Shown here piece by piece: positions 1-7,306 of a DNA stretch of 21,050 nucleotides. Origin of the DNA: Stephanodiscus triporus (Eukaryota; Bacillariophyta; Thalassiosirophyceae; Thalassiosirales; Thalassiosiraceae). Position 1 is the first letter of the stretch, and each line of letters opens with the position of its first letter. The DNA lies in the NCBI GenBank assembly GCA_036939755.1, contig JALLAZ010000146.1, positions 1 through 21,050 of the forward strand, read 5' to 3'. The notes beneath the pieces were generated by a model. The model had not been told where the DNA came from. It made no database searches and saw only the letters and a list, made by a program, of their open reading frames with translations. Made by a program: the position numbers and the translations under genes.

Positions 1-232
1 TACTAAAATACGATGTCCCTTTGGCCCTGTTTCAAAACCCAGATTAAACTCGTACTTACTTACCTACTTACTTACTAATACGTCGTATCGTATCGTATAT
101 CGTACTCAGAACACACACACCGCATTTTGTCGTTGGATCATTTTCTTACTTATCCCCAGCGGGAGCGCGGCCCTTTTCGCAGCGGCAGGGCAGCAGGGAG
201 ACTTGGTGTGGTGTGACTTGGTAATAAATAAC
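1..232. other. 5' spacer with short microsatellites
   Basis: No gene is seen. An ACTT/TACT tetranucleotide run lies at about 52-77, CGTAT-type repeats at about 80-105 and a short CA run at about 112-121. The stretch would be the 5' flank and leader of the SET gene that starts at 233; no clear TATA box is visible. Confidence 0.5.
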
Positions 233-2143
233 ATGGACTTGCTGTTCGCTTTCGTCCTCTTTATTACGCTTGTCTCCTCCTCGTCGGCCACGAGCGACCC
301 ATCGGATCAATGTGGGGTTTACTTGGCCGAATCATCGACGGATCACACATTGGGCAATTTCGCGGGTCGTGCCTTTGAACGCGATGAAACCATCGGATCA
401 AGCGATGCCATCGTTCAGGTCGTGGATATCCGTTACCACAATAAGGATAGAGCAGAAGAGAGTGATGGTGTAAACCTTGAACGATTCCTCGGTACAATGT
501 GGTCGGGGGATGCCACGGCGGGGATGGGTGAGGGAGATGAGGTCATCTCTGCCGTTGGCGGGCCATGCTTTGGCAGCACAGGTCACGTCGGAATGATCAA
601 TGCGGTGATATACCAACCTTCGACATTGCTCAGGACCGACAGCGATCTCCTTGCCTCTGGGTACGATGAAATGACTTCCCCAGGGAGAGGTGCCTTTACT
701 ACGTATCACAACTTAACACTACTTGCTGTCGACAAAATCCCGGCGGGGATGGAAGTATTCCTTGACTTCGGTGTGGAATACAACAACTATGGTAACCCCA
801 ACACGCCAAATATTGATGATTACCGCAAGATGGACGAGGGGATGCAAAAAATGGTCAAGTTCTTCAAGAAACATGCTGAAAAAATCGGGGAGAAGGCGGC
901 CAATGAGGTATATGAGTTTATGAAAAATGATGTTTTGGATTTAACTGCCGAGGAACGCGCGCCGGCGGCACGCGCACTTCTCCCTGACACATATCATGGC
1001 TTACAGGCAATCATTGATGTGGGCGGATCTGCTTTGTACAACAATCCAGAAGTCGTCAAAGATCTTGATTGGTTGAAAATGAATGGATATTGTCAAGACA
1101 ATCTCATTGCGGGGATCAGCACAATTGCGCATGCGGGGCGTGGAGCGTTTGCTGCAAGAAGTATGAAGAGAGGCGAAGTGGTGTCGGCAATGCCTTTGGT
1201 GCCACTCAATAATGGGGAAGATGCTCTCACCATATTCGACGACGAAGATGATCCCGAAGGTCGTGGCAGACCAACCCTATCATACCAACTACTATACAAC
1301 TATATGCTGGAGCACCCTCAATCTTCGACGCTATTCTTCCCTGCTGGTGCAATTACAAACTACATCAATCATGGTGGTAAGAAGGCAAATGTCAAGATGT
1401 TATGGACCACAAAGGCATGGAGCAACGTCGAGGGCTCTCATGAAACTAGCGTCAATGATTTATCTCAATTTGGCCCTATTGATATGATTTTGGAACTCGT
1501 TGCTACCCGTCCCATCAAGAAAGGGGAAGAGGTCTTACTTGATTATGGTGATGAATGGGAAACTGCGTGGAATAAGCACGTAAGCATGTGGAAAGCTGCT
1601 ACCAAGGATAAAAGGTTGTTCAAATCTGCCATGGCTCTGAACGAGATTCACCACGGTGTTGGAAAACCTCCTAAACCATTCCCCACTGAAAGTGAGATGG
1701 TGGATGGCAAGATTGTTAAGGAAAGAAATGCTTTGTTGAAATGTCTGTTATTGTATGACGAAGACAAAATTGACCGTAGACGGAACCAAGATGGAACGAG
1801 GACCAAGGTGTATCCATGGATATCTCACCCTGTGGCCGGTGAGTCGCGTCTAAAAGTGGACGATGCCATCCGTGGTGTTAATCGGGTAGGCTGTGTCATC
1901 GTGGATCGATCTGGTGATGAAACGTCTGGTTATAAATATGTTGTAACGCCTAGCGTGAATGCCGCCCACAAAATACTTGTGAAGAACGTGCCTCATCACG
2001 CTATTCGATATGTTGATGAACCATATACTAATCCCCAGTATGAGTTGAGTGCATTCAGGCACACAATTCAATTTCCTGATGAAATCTTCCCGAAGGCATG
2101 GAGAGATCTGGATGAAGGTAGCGGTTCTCACGATGAATTGTAG
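233..2143 (+). CDS. Tandem SET-domain protein with signal peptide
   Basis: The product is 636 residues. The first in-frame ATG is at 233; the frame is open a little further upstream, but only through a TTG. This start gives a classic signal peptide (MDLLFAFVLFITLVSSSSA). Two SET-like halves follow. The first has a GNFAGRAF start near residue 40 and ends in IPAGMEVFLDFGVEY near 170-185. The second has GRGAFAARSMKRGEVV near 301-316, an N-Y-I-N-H-G-G-K-K-A-N segment matching the SET NHxxxxN core near 376, and KKGEEVLLDYGDEW near 430. A conserved tail follows. SET domains are usually lysine methyltransferases; a secretory leader points to the ER, plastid route or cell surface rather than chromatin. 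The first half lacks an obvious NHS-type core and may be inactive. Base composition is clearly more AT-rich than in the M14, SBP2 and GT23 genes of this window. No intron is evident. Confidence 0.88.
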   Translation: MDLLFAFVLFITLVSSSSATSDPSDQCGVYLAESSTDHTLGNFAGRAFERDETIGSSDAIVQVVDIRYHNKDRAEESDGVNLERFLGTMWSGDATAGMGEGDEVISAVGGPCFGSTGHVGMINAVIYQPSTLLRTDSDLLASGYDEMTSPGRGAFTTYHNLTLLAVDKIPAGMEVFLDFGVEYNNYGNPNTPNIDDYRKMDEGMQKMVKFFKKHAEKIGEKAANEVYEFMKNDVLDLTAEERAPAARALLPDTYHGLQAIIDVGGSALYNNPEVVKDLDWLKMNGYCQDNLIAGISTIAHAGRGAFAARSMKRGEVVSAMPLVPLNNGEDALTIFDDEDDPEGRGRPTLSYQLLYNYMLEHPQSSTLFFPAGAITNYINHGGKKANVKMLWTTKAWSNVEGSHETSVNDLSQFGPIDMILELVATRPIKKGEEVLLDYGDEWETAWNKHVSMWKAATKDKRLFKSAMALNEIHHGVGKPPKPFPTESEMVDGKIVKERNALLKCLLLYDEDKIDRRRNQDGTRTKVYPWISHPVAGESRLKVDDAIRGVNRVGCVIVDRSGDETSGYKYVVTPSVNAAHKILVKNVPHHAIRYVDEPYTNPQYELSAFRHTIQFPDEIFPKAWRDLDEGSGSHDEL

Positions 2144-2214
2144 ATTCGGAGTCACTTTTACTCCAAGTAAAATAAAAATCTGGATGAAGGTAGCGATTCT
2201 GAGGATAAATGTAG
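2107..2214 (+). repeat. Direct duplication of the SET gene 3' end
   Basis: The last coding bases and stop (from 2107, tctggatgaaggtagcg) recur with substitutions from 2179, an offset of 72 bases. About 36 bases can be aligned by eye. The second copy lies past the stop codon, so it is now 3' UTR. It is probably an old tandem duplication that was once in frame (24 codons). Confidence 0.6.
2171..2176 (+). promoter_or_regulatory. Possible polyadenylation signal (SET gene)
   Basis: AATAAA lies 28 bases after the SET stop codon. The hexamer is common in AT-rich DNA, so this is only suggestive. Confidence 0.3.
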
Positions 2215-2265
2215 TGGAGCCAGATCACTAACATAAAATTATCACTCCTCTCTCTAGAGTACTGG

Positions 2266-2313
2266 TACATGATACGGAAAACAAACATTTACATGATACG
2301 GAAAACAAACATT
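2266..2313. repeat. Tandem duplication of a 24-base unit
   Basis: Two exact copies of a 24-base unit (core acatgatacggaaaacaaac) lie head to tail at 2266-2289 and 2290-2313. They are identical, so the event is recent or has been homogenised. Confidence 0.9.
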
Positions 2314-3373
2314 TTCATTCATTTTGTTCATTGCCCCATTTCCATATCAGTCGCATATGCCTTGGCAATTACACAAAAGCACAGATACAATAAACAGAGC
2401 TTGCATGTCCCGAGAAATTTTAATACCAGCAAAGCCATGCGGCATTGACGTCATTCACAGAGATATTTTATGTGCCCAGTGGAGGGGTGCAATGGCGCCG
2501 TATTGGGGCCCAAGGGGCGCGAATATTTAATAAGGCCCAATAAATAAACTATTATTTGGATATTTAATTACTGGAGATAAGTGTTGCTTCGCAAAAAATA
2601 TGTTGAAGTTGTTAAAAATGGAATTCTGCCTCGGCTCGAAAAAAAATCCTTCTGGCGGCACATAGAGTTGCTTCAGGCGGACAAGCCTCCCCGTGATCGG
2701 GGTGCCAATGCAACGACGACGGTGGCAGCGGCGGCGCCGGGCCAATGACAGCCCCCAAAAGAACACGCCGTTGCGTCTGACCCCATAGAGCGCGTCGTCA
2801 CGACCCACGTGGGTGAGGACCCAACACGGCCGGGCGGGGCCGCCGGGGGGGGATTCCGAGTCGTCGCCGCGTCGCATCGTGAGGCGGTCGCAGTTGTTGG
2901 GGGGGGCTGGGGGGGGGGTGGGAGTGAATCCCCCCTTTTTGAGTAATCTCCATGTCTGAGAAGCTTTTCTCATTTTTGAGAAAGGACATTGTACTTTTGT
3001 ACTCTAGAATACTCTACTAGTGTCTCTTTCTGTTCTTATTTTTTTGTTTCGTGCCTGTGGGAGTCCGTGGTAAATAGCACTGGAAAAAAAATCAGGTTCT
3101 GAATATTTTGCAAGGGTATGAAATGTAGCATGATGTTTGACTGACACTGATGACACTTAAATGTGTATTCATACACCTGCAAACGGCCACACCCTTGACA
3201 ACGATCAACCATGGCCATGCCAACATTTTCAGGGCTTGAATACTTTGAAATTTGCAAGAAGGTAAGCAATTTGGAATGGTGATGTTCTTGGACTGTCTTT
3301 TTTTACATACATTTCACTCATCAACGTCAACAGTTACTCTTACCCCACACCCACACCAAGAATCCCACACCCA
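2314..3373. other. Spacer with a GC-rich island
   Basis: No gene can be supported. About 2640-2940 is markedly GC-rich within AT-rich flanks and contains long G runs. A minus-strand frame stays open over 2527-2973 but is rich in Arg and Pro, matches no family I know, and is what a GC-rich stretch without stops would produce anyway. Confidence 0.4.
2845..2922 (+). repeat. G-tract cluster, possible G-quadruplex
   Basis: The plus strand carries G8 (2845-2852), G8 (2899-2906), G10 (2909-2918) and GGG (2920-2922). The last three tracts are separated by only one or two bases, which fits an intramolecular G-quadruplex. It is also a likely slippage or assembly weak point. Confidence 0.6.
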
Positions 3374-3403
3374 GAGCCGGAGTCGGAGCCAAAGCCAGAG
3401 CCA

Positions 3404-3452
<49 letters not shown>

Positions 3453-3453
3453 A
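3374..3453. repeat. GAGCCG hexanucleotide microsatellite
   Basis: About 13 units of GAGCCG with early variants (GAGTCG, AAGCCA, GAGCCA) and a pure 3' end. One frame reads as alternating Ser-Arg and Ser-Gln, but the surrounding frame does not look like a gene. Best treated as a simple repeat. Confidence 0.9.
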
Positions 3454-3797
3454 CACAGAAACGGAAAGATCCATCATGATGTGGACAAGCATCCATTATG
3501 AACATGAATTTCCCATCAATTGATCATGATAATCCAGTCAAGTGTGTTTCTATCAAGAAAATATATTCATATTACGAATATTTTTCCATTGCTCGTACAT
3601 TCTTGATGACAGTGAATATGACTATACAAAACGGATATTTTTCAACTGATATCCATGATTATTTCCTGTTGGAATTGGTGATATATACGATATTGAATGA
3701 GGGGAAGTACCCATCAAAGAGTGGGGACAGCATTTGTTGCAATGATATCATGATGGCCAATTCCTTGATGACAGCTTGTTTGGTTTAAATTTGTACA
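3454..3797. other. AT-rich stretch 5' of the piggyBac remnant
   Basis: Open frames here match nothing I recognise. In an intact piggyBac element this stretch should encode the N-terminal part of the transposase, including the first catalytic Asp, but I see no trace of it. Confidence 0.35.
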
Positions 3798-4847
3798 ATG
3801 TTGTCCAATGACATACAAACAACTCATCCTTGTTGCACAATGGACAATCTTTTCAATTCAGCTTACTCGTTGCCAAAGCCTGTTCTTGTTCACGACATCC
3901 TAAGGAAGAGCGGTCGCAGATGCCCGCCATGTGTGATGCAAGAGGAAAAGGTTGGGAATCATGCCGAGGCTGCGAGAGGGATGGTCAAGGCAGCGGTCCT
4001 CAAGGGGGACAGCCAGTCGTCAGACTTGGTCGTAGCCTCGTGCTTCGATCAAAAGCCTTTCTACATGATCTCGTCGAAGTGTGAGGAGGTATCGTGGACG
4101 CCGGTGGTGAAGAAGGTTTGGTCGTCAAACCTTCACGCAAATGTCGACTTCACATTCCTTCGCTGGTCGTTGTCACATGGATACAATTTTGAAATGAACG
4201 ACAATGATATTGCGGATCAGCTGCGACTCGTGTACAGGATCATGCGTTTTCAGCGCAACAACAAGTGGTGGTGGGCGTTGTTTTTGTGGGGCTACGAGGT
4301 TTCGATGGTCAACTCGTATGTGATGATGAAGAGGTATTGCGAGATGAAGGGGGTCCCGGTTCCGTGGACCCATCACGACTGGAACGAGGCGATTGGTTAC
4401 GCCCACCTTGACCCGCATGAGTATTGGCCAAGGAGGAAGTCGCCGACTGCAAACGGTTCGGCGGCCGAAGCCTTGACGGCGAGGCAGCCGAAGTTGGGTA
4501 AGAATGGAAAGCCAATTCTCCCGAGGGGACCCAGGGTCGACAGCAGTGCTCTTTCGCCAACAAGGGGTTCCCTGAAGTGTCGTCTAGACCACGACACCAG
4601 GATTCACATGCCTGAGCCTCCTTTGACTCTCGGCGCCAACTGCGCACTCCATAGGTGGGCACACAAGGAGACGCATCCAGCAACGAAGGACGAGGAGAAG
4701 AACTTGAAGCCCCCCGGTTCGCGTTCACATGTCATGCATTGTAAGGCATGTGATGTGCATCTTTGCCTCAACTGCTGGGCCCTGTTCCACACAGAAAAAC
4801 GCCTAAAGCCACGTGTGTTTGACATCCTAAAAGTAGAGGATAAGTAG
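3798..4847 (+). mobile_element. piggyBac-like transposase, 5'-truncated
   Basis: A 349-residue open frame from ATG 3798 matches the C-terminal half of piggyBac (DDE_Tnp_1_7) transposases. It has TMDNLFNS near residue 15, which corresponds to the second catalytic Asp region. VLRKSG-type and VLKG-type segments and FDQKPFYMIS follow. YNFEMNDNDIADQLR near 130-145 holds the third catalytic Asp, and RNNKWWWALFLWGYEVSMVNSYV is the family's hallmark helix near 152-176. The C-terminus has CKACDVHLCLNCWALFH, a Cys-rich zinc-binding tail. The first catalytic Asp region and DNA-binding N-terminus are absent, and a few residues are missing after NLFNS, so cut-and-paste activity is not expected. The frame is otherwise free of stops, so the decay is recent or the fragment is retained. 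Terminal inverted repeats and TTAA duplications could not be assigned. Confidence 0.85.
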
Positions 4848-4848
4848 T

Positions 4849-5086
4849 GAAGGGGACGAATCAATGTTGCGCAGTAACTGTATTTAGGTCGAATTTACCA
4901 CATGAAAATCAGTAGAATTAACGTAGCTCCGGCTGTGATGGGCCGATTTTGGAAAATGGGGTACCGTTTTGAAGCTGGCGTTATTTCTGACTCTAACGCA
5001 GTCTTAGTTTTCCTTGGAGGGTCATTTTTCAGACCTTTTAGGGTGCTCTAAGGTACGCCGGCTTAAGGTCGCTATAGTGACCCTAA
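4849..5086. other. Non-coding stretch between piggyBac and copia remnants
   Basis: No coding signal. It probably contains the 3' non-coding end of the piggyBac element. TTAA occurs at 4918-4921 and 5063-5066. The latter is followed at once by an imperfect palindrome, ggtcgctatagtgacc (5067-5082), and copia coding similarity starts about five bases later. Confidence 0.4.
5067..5082. repeat. Imperfect palindrome next to TTAA
   Basis: ggtcgctatagtgacc pairs with itself at 14 of 16 positions. It sits directly after TTAA (5063-5066) and just before the copia fragment, so it may mark a transposon end. No matching partner was found at the other side. Confidence 0.4.
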
Positions 5087-5692
5087 CATCTGACCAACAA
5101 GGAGATACTGTACCTAGTACGGTACTTGAAGAAGACACGTGACATAGAACATTGTTTCAAGCCTGATCCTAAGAAGGGCTTTGAATGCTACTGTGACGCA
5201 GATTTCTCAGGAAACTGGAACAAGCAGTTCGCGCACATGGATTCCGGTACGTCCAAGTCACGAAGTGGTTGGATAGTATTCTACGCGGGATGTCCAGTCT
5301 GTTGGGCCTCCAAACTTCTATCACAAGTTGCCCTATCCACTACGGAGGCAGAATACATCGCAATGTCACAAGCTCTACGTGACGTCATACCTGTCATGAA
5401 TCTAATACAGGAAATGAAAGAGAAGGGATTCCAAGTCATTTGTACTCTACCTAGCGTCTACTGCAAGGTATTTGAATACAACTCTGGCACGTTGGAACTC
5501 GCTCGTCTTCCTAAGCTACGTCCTAGGACCAAGCATATCAATGTATGCTATCATCATTTTTGCGAACATGTGCGCTAAGGAATCATCAAGATCTTCCCCA
5601 TTAGTACGAAAGACCAGATTGCTGATGCACTTACTAAGGCACTGGCACAAAATGACTTCACACGTCATCGTCGCTACTTATGTGGCAAGTAA
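5087..5692 (+). mobile_element. Ty1/copia pol 3' end (RNase H), with a premature stop
   Basis: This is the last part of a Ty1/copia polyprotein. From about 5111 it reads YLVRYLKKTRD, the end of the reverse-transcriptase/connection region. RNase H follows, with CDADFSGNW, TSKSRSGWIVFYAGCP, WASKL, and LSTTEAEYIAMSQALRD (the DAD and TEAEY signatures). It then reads KLRPRTKHINVCYHHF. A TAA at 5576-5578 interrupts the frame, replacing what is normally a Lys-type position. The same frame then continues through the conserved IFPISTKDQIADALTKAL and RRYLCGK to TAA 5690-5692. Gag, integrase and most of the reverse transcriptase are missing, so it is a dead 5'-truncated copy. The stop before 5087 (5084-5086) and the abrupt start suggest a deletion or insertion junction there. 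Confidence 0.9.
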
Positions 5693-5710
5693 TACCTCCG
5701 AGCCACCTAT

Positions 5711-5719
5711 GTGAGGGAG
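5711..5719 (+). other. Putative polypurine tract
   Basis: GTGAGGGAG lies 18 bases after the copia pol stop and directly before a TGTTAC LTR start, the expected place for the plus-strand primer of a copia element. Confidence 0.55.
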
Positions 5720-5996
5720 TGTTACATTATTGGGAATACATAGGAACTCGAAGTACTTATTTATCTACTCAGTCCCACATCAGGACGAATACACTATTTC
5801 CACATTATCATCATTGAGGAATTAGTATGTTTACCTACTTCTACTTAGAAAGTCAGAGATATTCCAAGAGTCTTCCATCGGAATTCTAAAGACTACGTTT
5901 TAACGCGTGACTGACTTATTTTGCTTTAGAATCAGATTAACATCATTAATTATCATCCTTTATTAATTGCTACATCTGTATCTCTAGAGCCCAACA
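5720..5996 (+). repeat. Putative copia 3' LTR
   Basis: It starts TGTTACATTATTGGG right after the polypurine tract and ends CCCAACA at 5996, giving the TG...CA ends and a short TGTT/AACA inverted repeat of a copia LTR, about 277 bases long. The 5' LTR is not in the window, so the 3' edge rests on the terminal motif alone. Confidence 0.6.
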
Positions 5997-6362
5997 GGCG
6001 GAACACAGGGGACGCCCTTCATTTCCACCTTGCCTGTTAATGGATCCTTAATTCTTTTAAAAGATAACAATAACGGCATAGTCGCGGAGTATCTCGTACC
6101 CCCGACCATGCGCGATTGTCGTGTGCAGGCCGAGGCCGGAGGACGGACTGGAATCGAAGACCGCGAAGCGCAAATCGTCCGATATCGGGATGGTCCACCT
6201 GCCCGGTCGTGGCGTCAGGCCGGCGTTCGATACATATCGTAGGACCGAGCAATCAAAGAGGCAAAAATAAAAAAGAAATCCGCAACGACGACGAAAGTGC
6301 AAAACGCAGAAGATGCCAGTCCCAACCGCCCCGGAAAAAAAAAGTCCCAACCGCCCTCCGAG
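5997..6362. other. Spacer between copia LTR and Cys/His repeat gene
   Basis: No gene can be supported. A GC-richer patch at about 6060-6240 is open on both strands; a minus-strand frame ending at 6057 reads like protein in places but matches no family I know. Confidence 0.35.
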
Positions 6363-6876
6363 ATGAATGCCAACAGGGGGCGGAGTTTGCTGGAGGCATG
6401 CGAAGAAGAAACGCTGCGCCACAGCGGTTGTACCAATACAGCTGTTAAGGGAGGAATGTGTGTGAGGCATGGCATAGTGGCGAATAAACGAAAAGGCTGC
6501 AGCCACAAGGGGTGCACAAACCATGTCCAACAGGGAGGAGTGTGCAAAAGACATGGTGCGAACGTGAAACGCTGCAGCCACAGCAGTTGCGCCAATGGAG
6601 CCGTTAGAGGCAGAGTTTGCATTACGCATGGCGCGAAGATAAAATGCTGCAGCCGCGAGGGATGCACCAATAAAGCCTGAAGGGGGGAGTTTGTTTCACG
6701 CATGGCGCGAAGGTGAATCGCTGCAGCCATGAGGGGTGCACCAAGTATGCCCAAAAGGCAGGTGTTTGTTTAGGGCACAGAGGGATGGTGGAGGTGAAAC
6801 GCTGCAGCCATGAGGGGTGCGTCACCAAGCCTGCCGAAAGGGAGGAGTTTGCAGGAGGCATGTTGCAAATTCTCTT
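6363..6876 (+). pseudogene. WRKY19-like Cys/His repeat protein, frameshifted
   Basis: About seven units of roughly 24 residues match the stramenopile repeat C-S-H-x2-C-T-N-x4-G-x-V-C-x2-H-G-A-x-x-K-R, usually annotated as WRKY19-like zinc-finger repeats. Clear units include CSHKGCTNHVQQGGVCKRHG, CSHSSCANGAVRGRVCITHG and CSHEGCTKYAQKAGVCLGHR. The array changes frame three times: near 6417 (a base missing inside a CGCTGC-AGCCAC type motif), near 6678 (GCC-TGA-AGG, where one lost base creates a TGA) and within 6823-6840. Each shift equals one missing base. The ATG at 6363 is in the frame of the second unit, while the first unit (from about 6382) is readable only in another frame, so the true start is uncertain. 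The Cys and His residues probably bind zinc; the role in these organisms is not established. Confidence 0.75.
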
Positions 6877-7306
6877 TCAACCTCCCAGTGCAAAGTTGAA
6901 TGCCCCCCCCAGCCCCCTGAGGCTTGCAATACCACGACCACGGGTGCCATCACCAGAGGGGGCGGGGAAATCAGCGTGTGCAATTCACAAATGCACATCA
7001 GTCTTACTGTTGCTTGTCAATTACCCTCCTCCCATTATCCTTCTGCAACCGCCCTAATCCTCTCCGACGAAGAAGAAATTGGTGCCTGGATTTACAAGAT
7101 CAGTCGTTTTGCAAGACGCAAGCCGTGAACCACAGGTGCCTGCTGCATCCTATGGACGTAGCCGAAGAGAAACACATGAGAACTACATCTTTCAAGTTGC
7201 AAAAATAATCATAATTTTATTCATTACTGCACTGGATAGTAGCGTTCTACACATACTCAGTGTAAATGATGACGTTGCACTGCTGACCTCTTCCATGGTG
7301 AAGACT
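6877..7306. other. Spacer / 3' flank of the M14-like gene
   Basis: No gene can be supported. Plus-strand open frames across 6924-7315 match nothing. The right part (about 7210-7306) would be the 3' UTR of the minus-strand M14-like gene. Confidence 0.4.
7216..7221 (-). promoter_or_regulatory. Possible polyadenylation signal (M14-like gene)
   Basis: On the minus strand this reads AATAAA, about 86 bases past the proposed stop codon at 7307-7309. The spacing is reasonable, but the hexamer alone is weak evidence. Confidence 0.35.

Noticed and set aside
203..232. Start of the SET gene at 203
   Set aside because: That codon is TTG. The ATG at 233 gives a clean signal peptide, so it is the better start.
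2527..2973. Minus-strand 148-residue frame in the GC-rich island
   Set aside because: Composition is Arg/Pro-rich with no recognised motif; GC-rich DNA lacks stops by chance, and several frames are open there.
3252..3479. SR-rich protein encoded by the microsatellite
   Set aside because: The Ser-Arg pattern comes only from the GAGCCG repeat; the flanks show no RRM or other splicing-factor domain.
6223..6235. B-box-like motif (gcgttcgatac), also near 18162
   Set aside because: No acceptor stem, anticodon arm or A box could be folded around it, so no tRNA is called.
6057..6240. Minus-strand protein end in the spacer before the Cys/His repeats
   Set aside because: Some protein-like sequence, but no start, no family match and no splice context.
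6678..6680. In-frame TGA as a selenocysteine codon, given an SBP2 gene nearby
   Set aside because: The frame does not resume after the TGA; the repeat continues one base out of phase, so it is a frameshift and not recoding.
6215..6754. Minus-strand frame opposite the Cys/His repeats
   Set aside because: Its periodicity mirrors the repeat units on the plus strand; it is a shadow.
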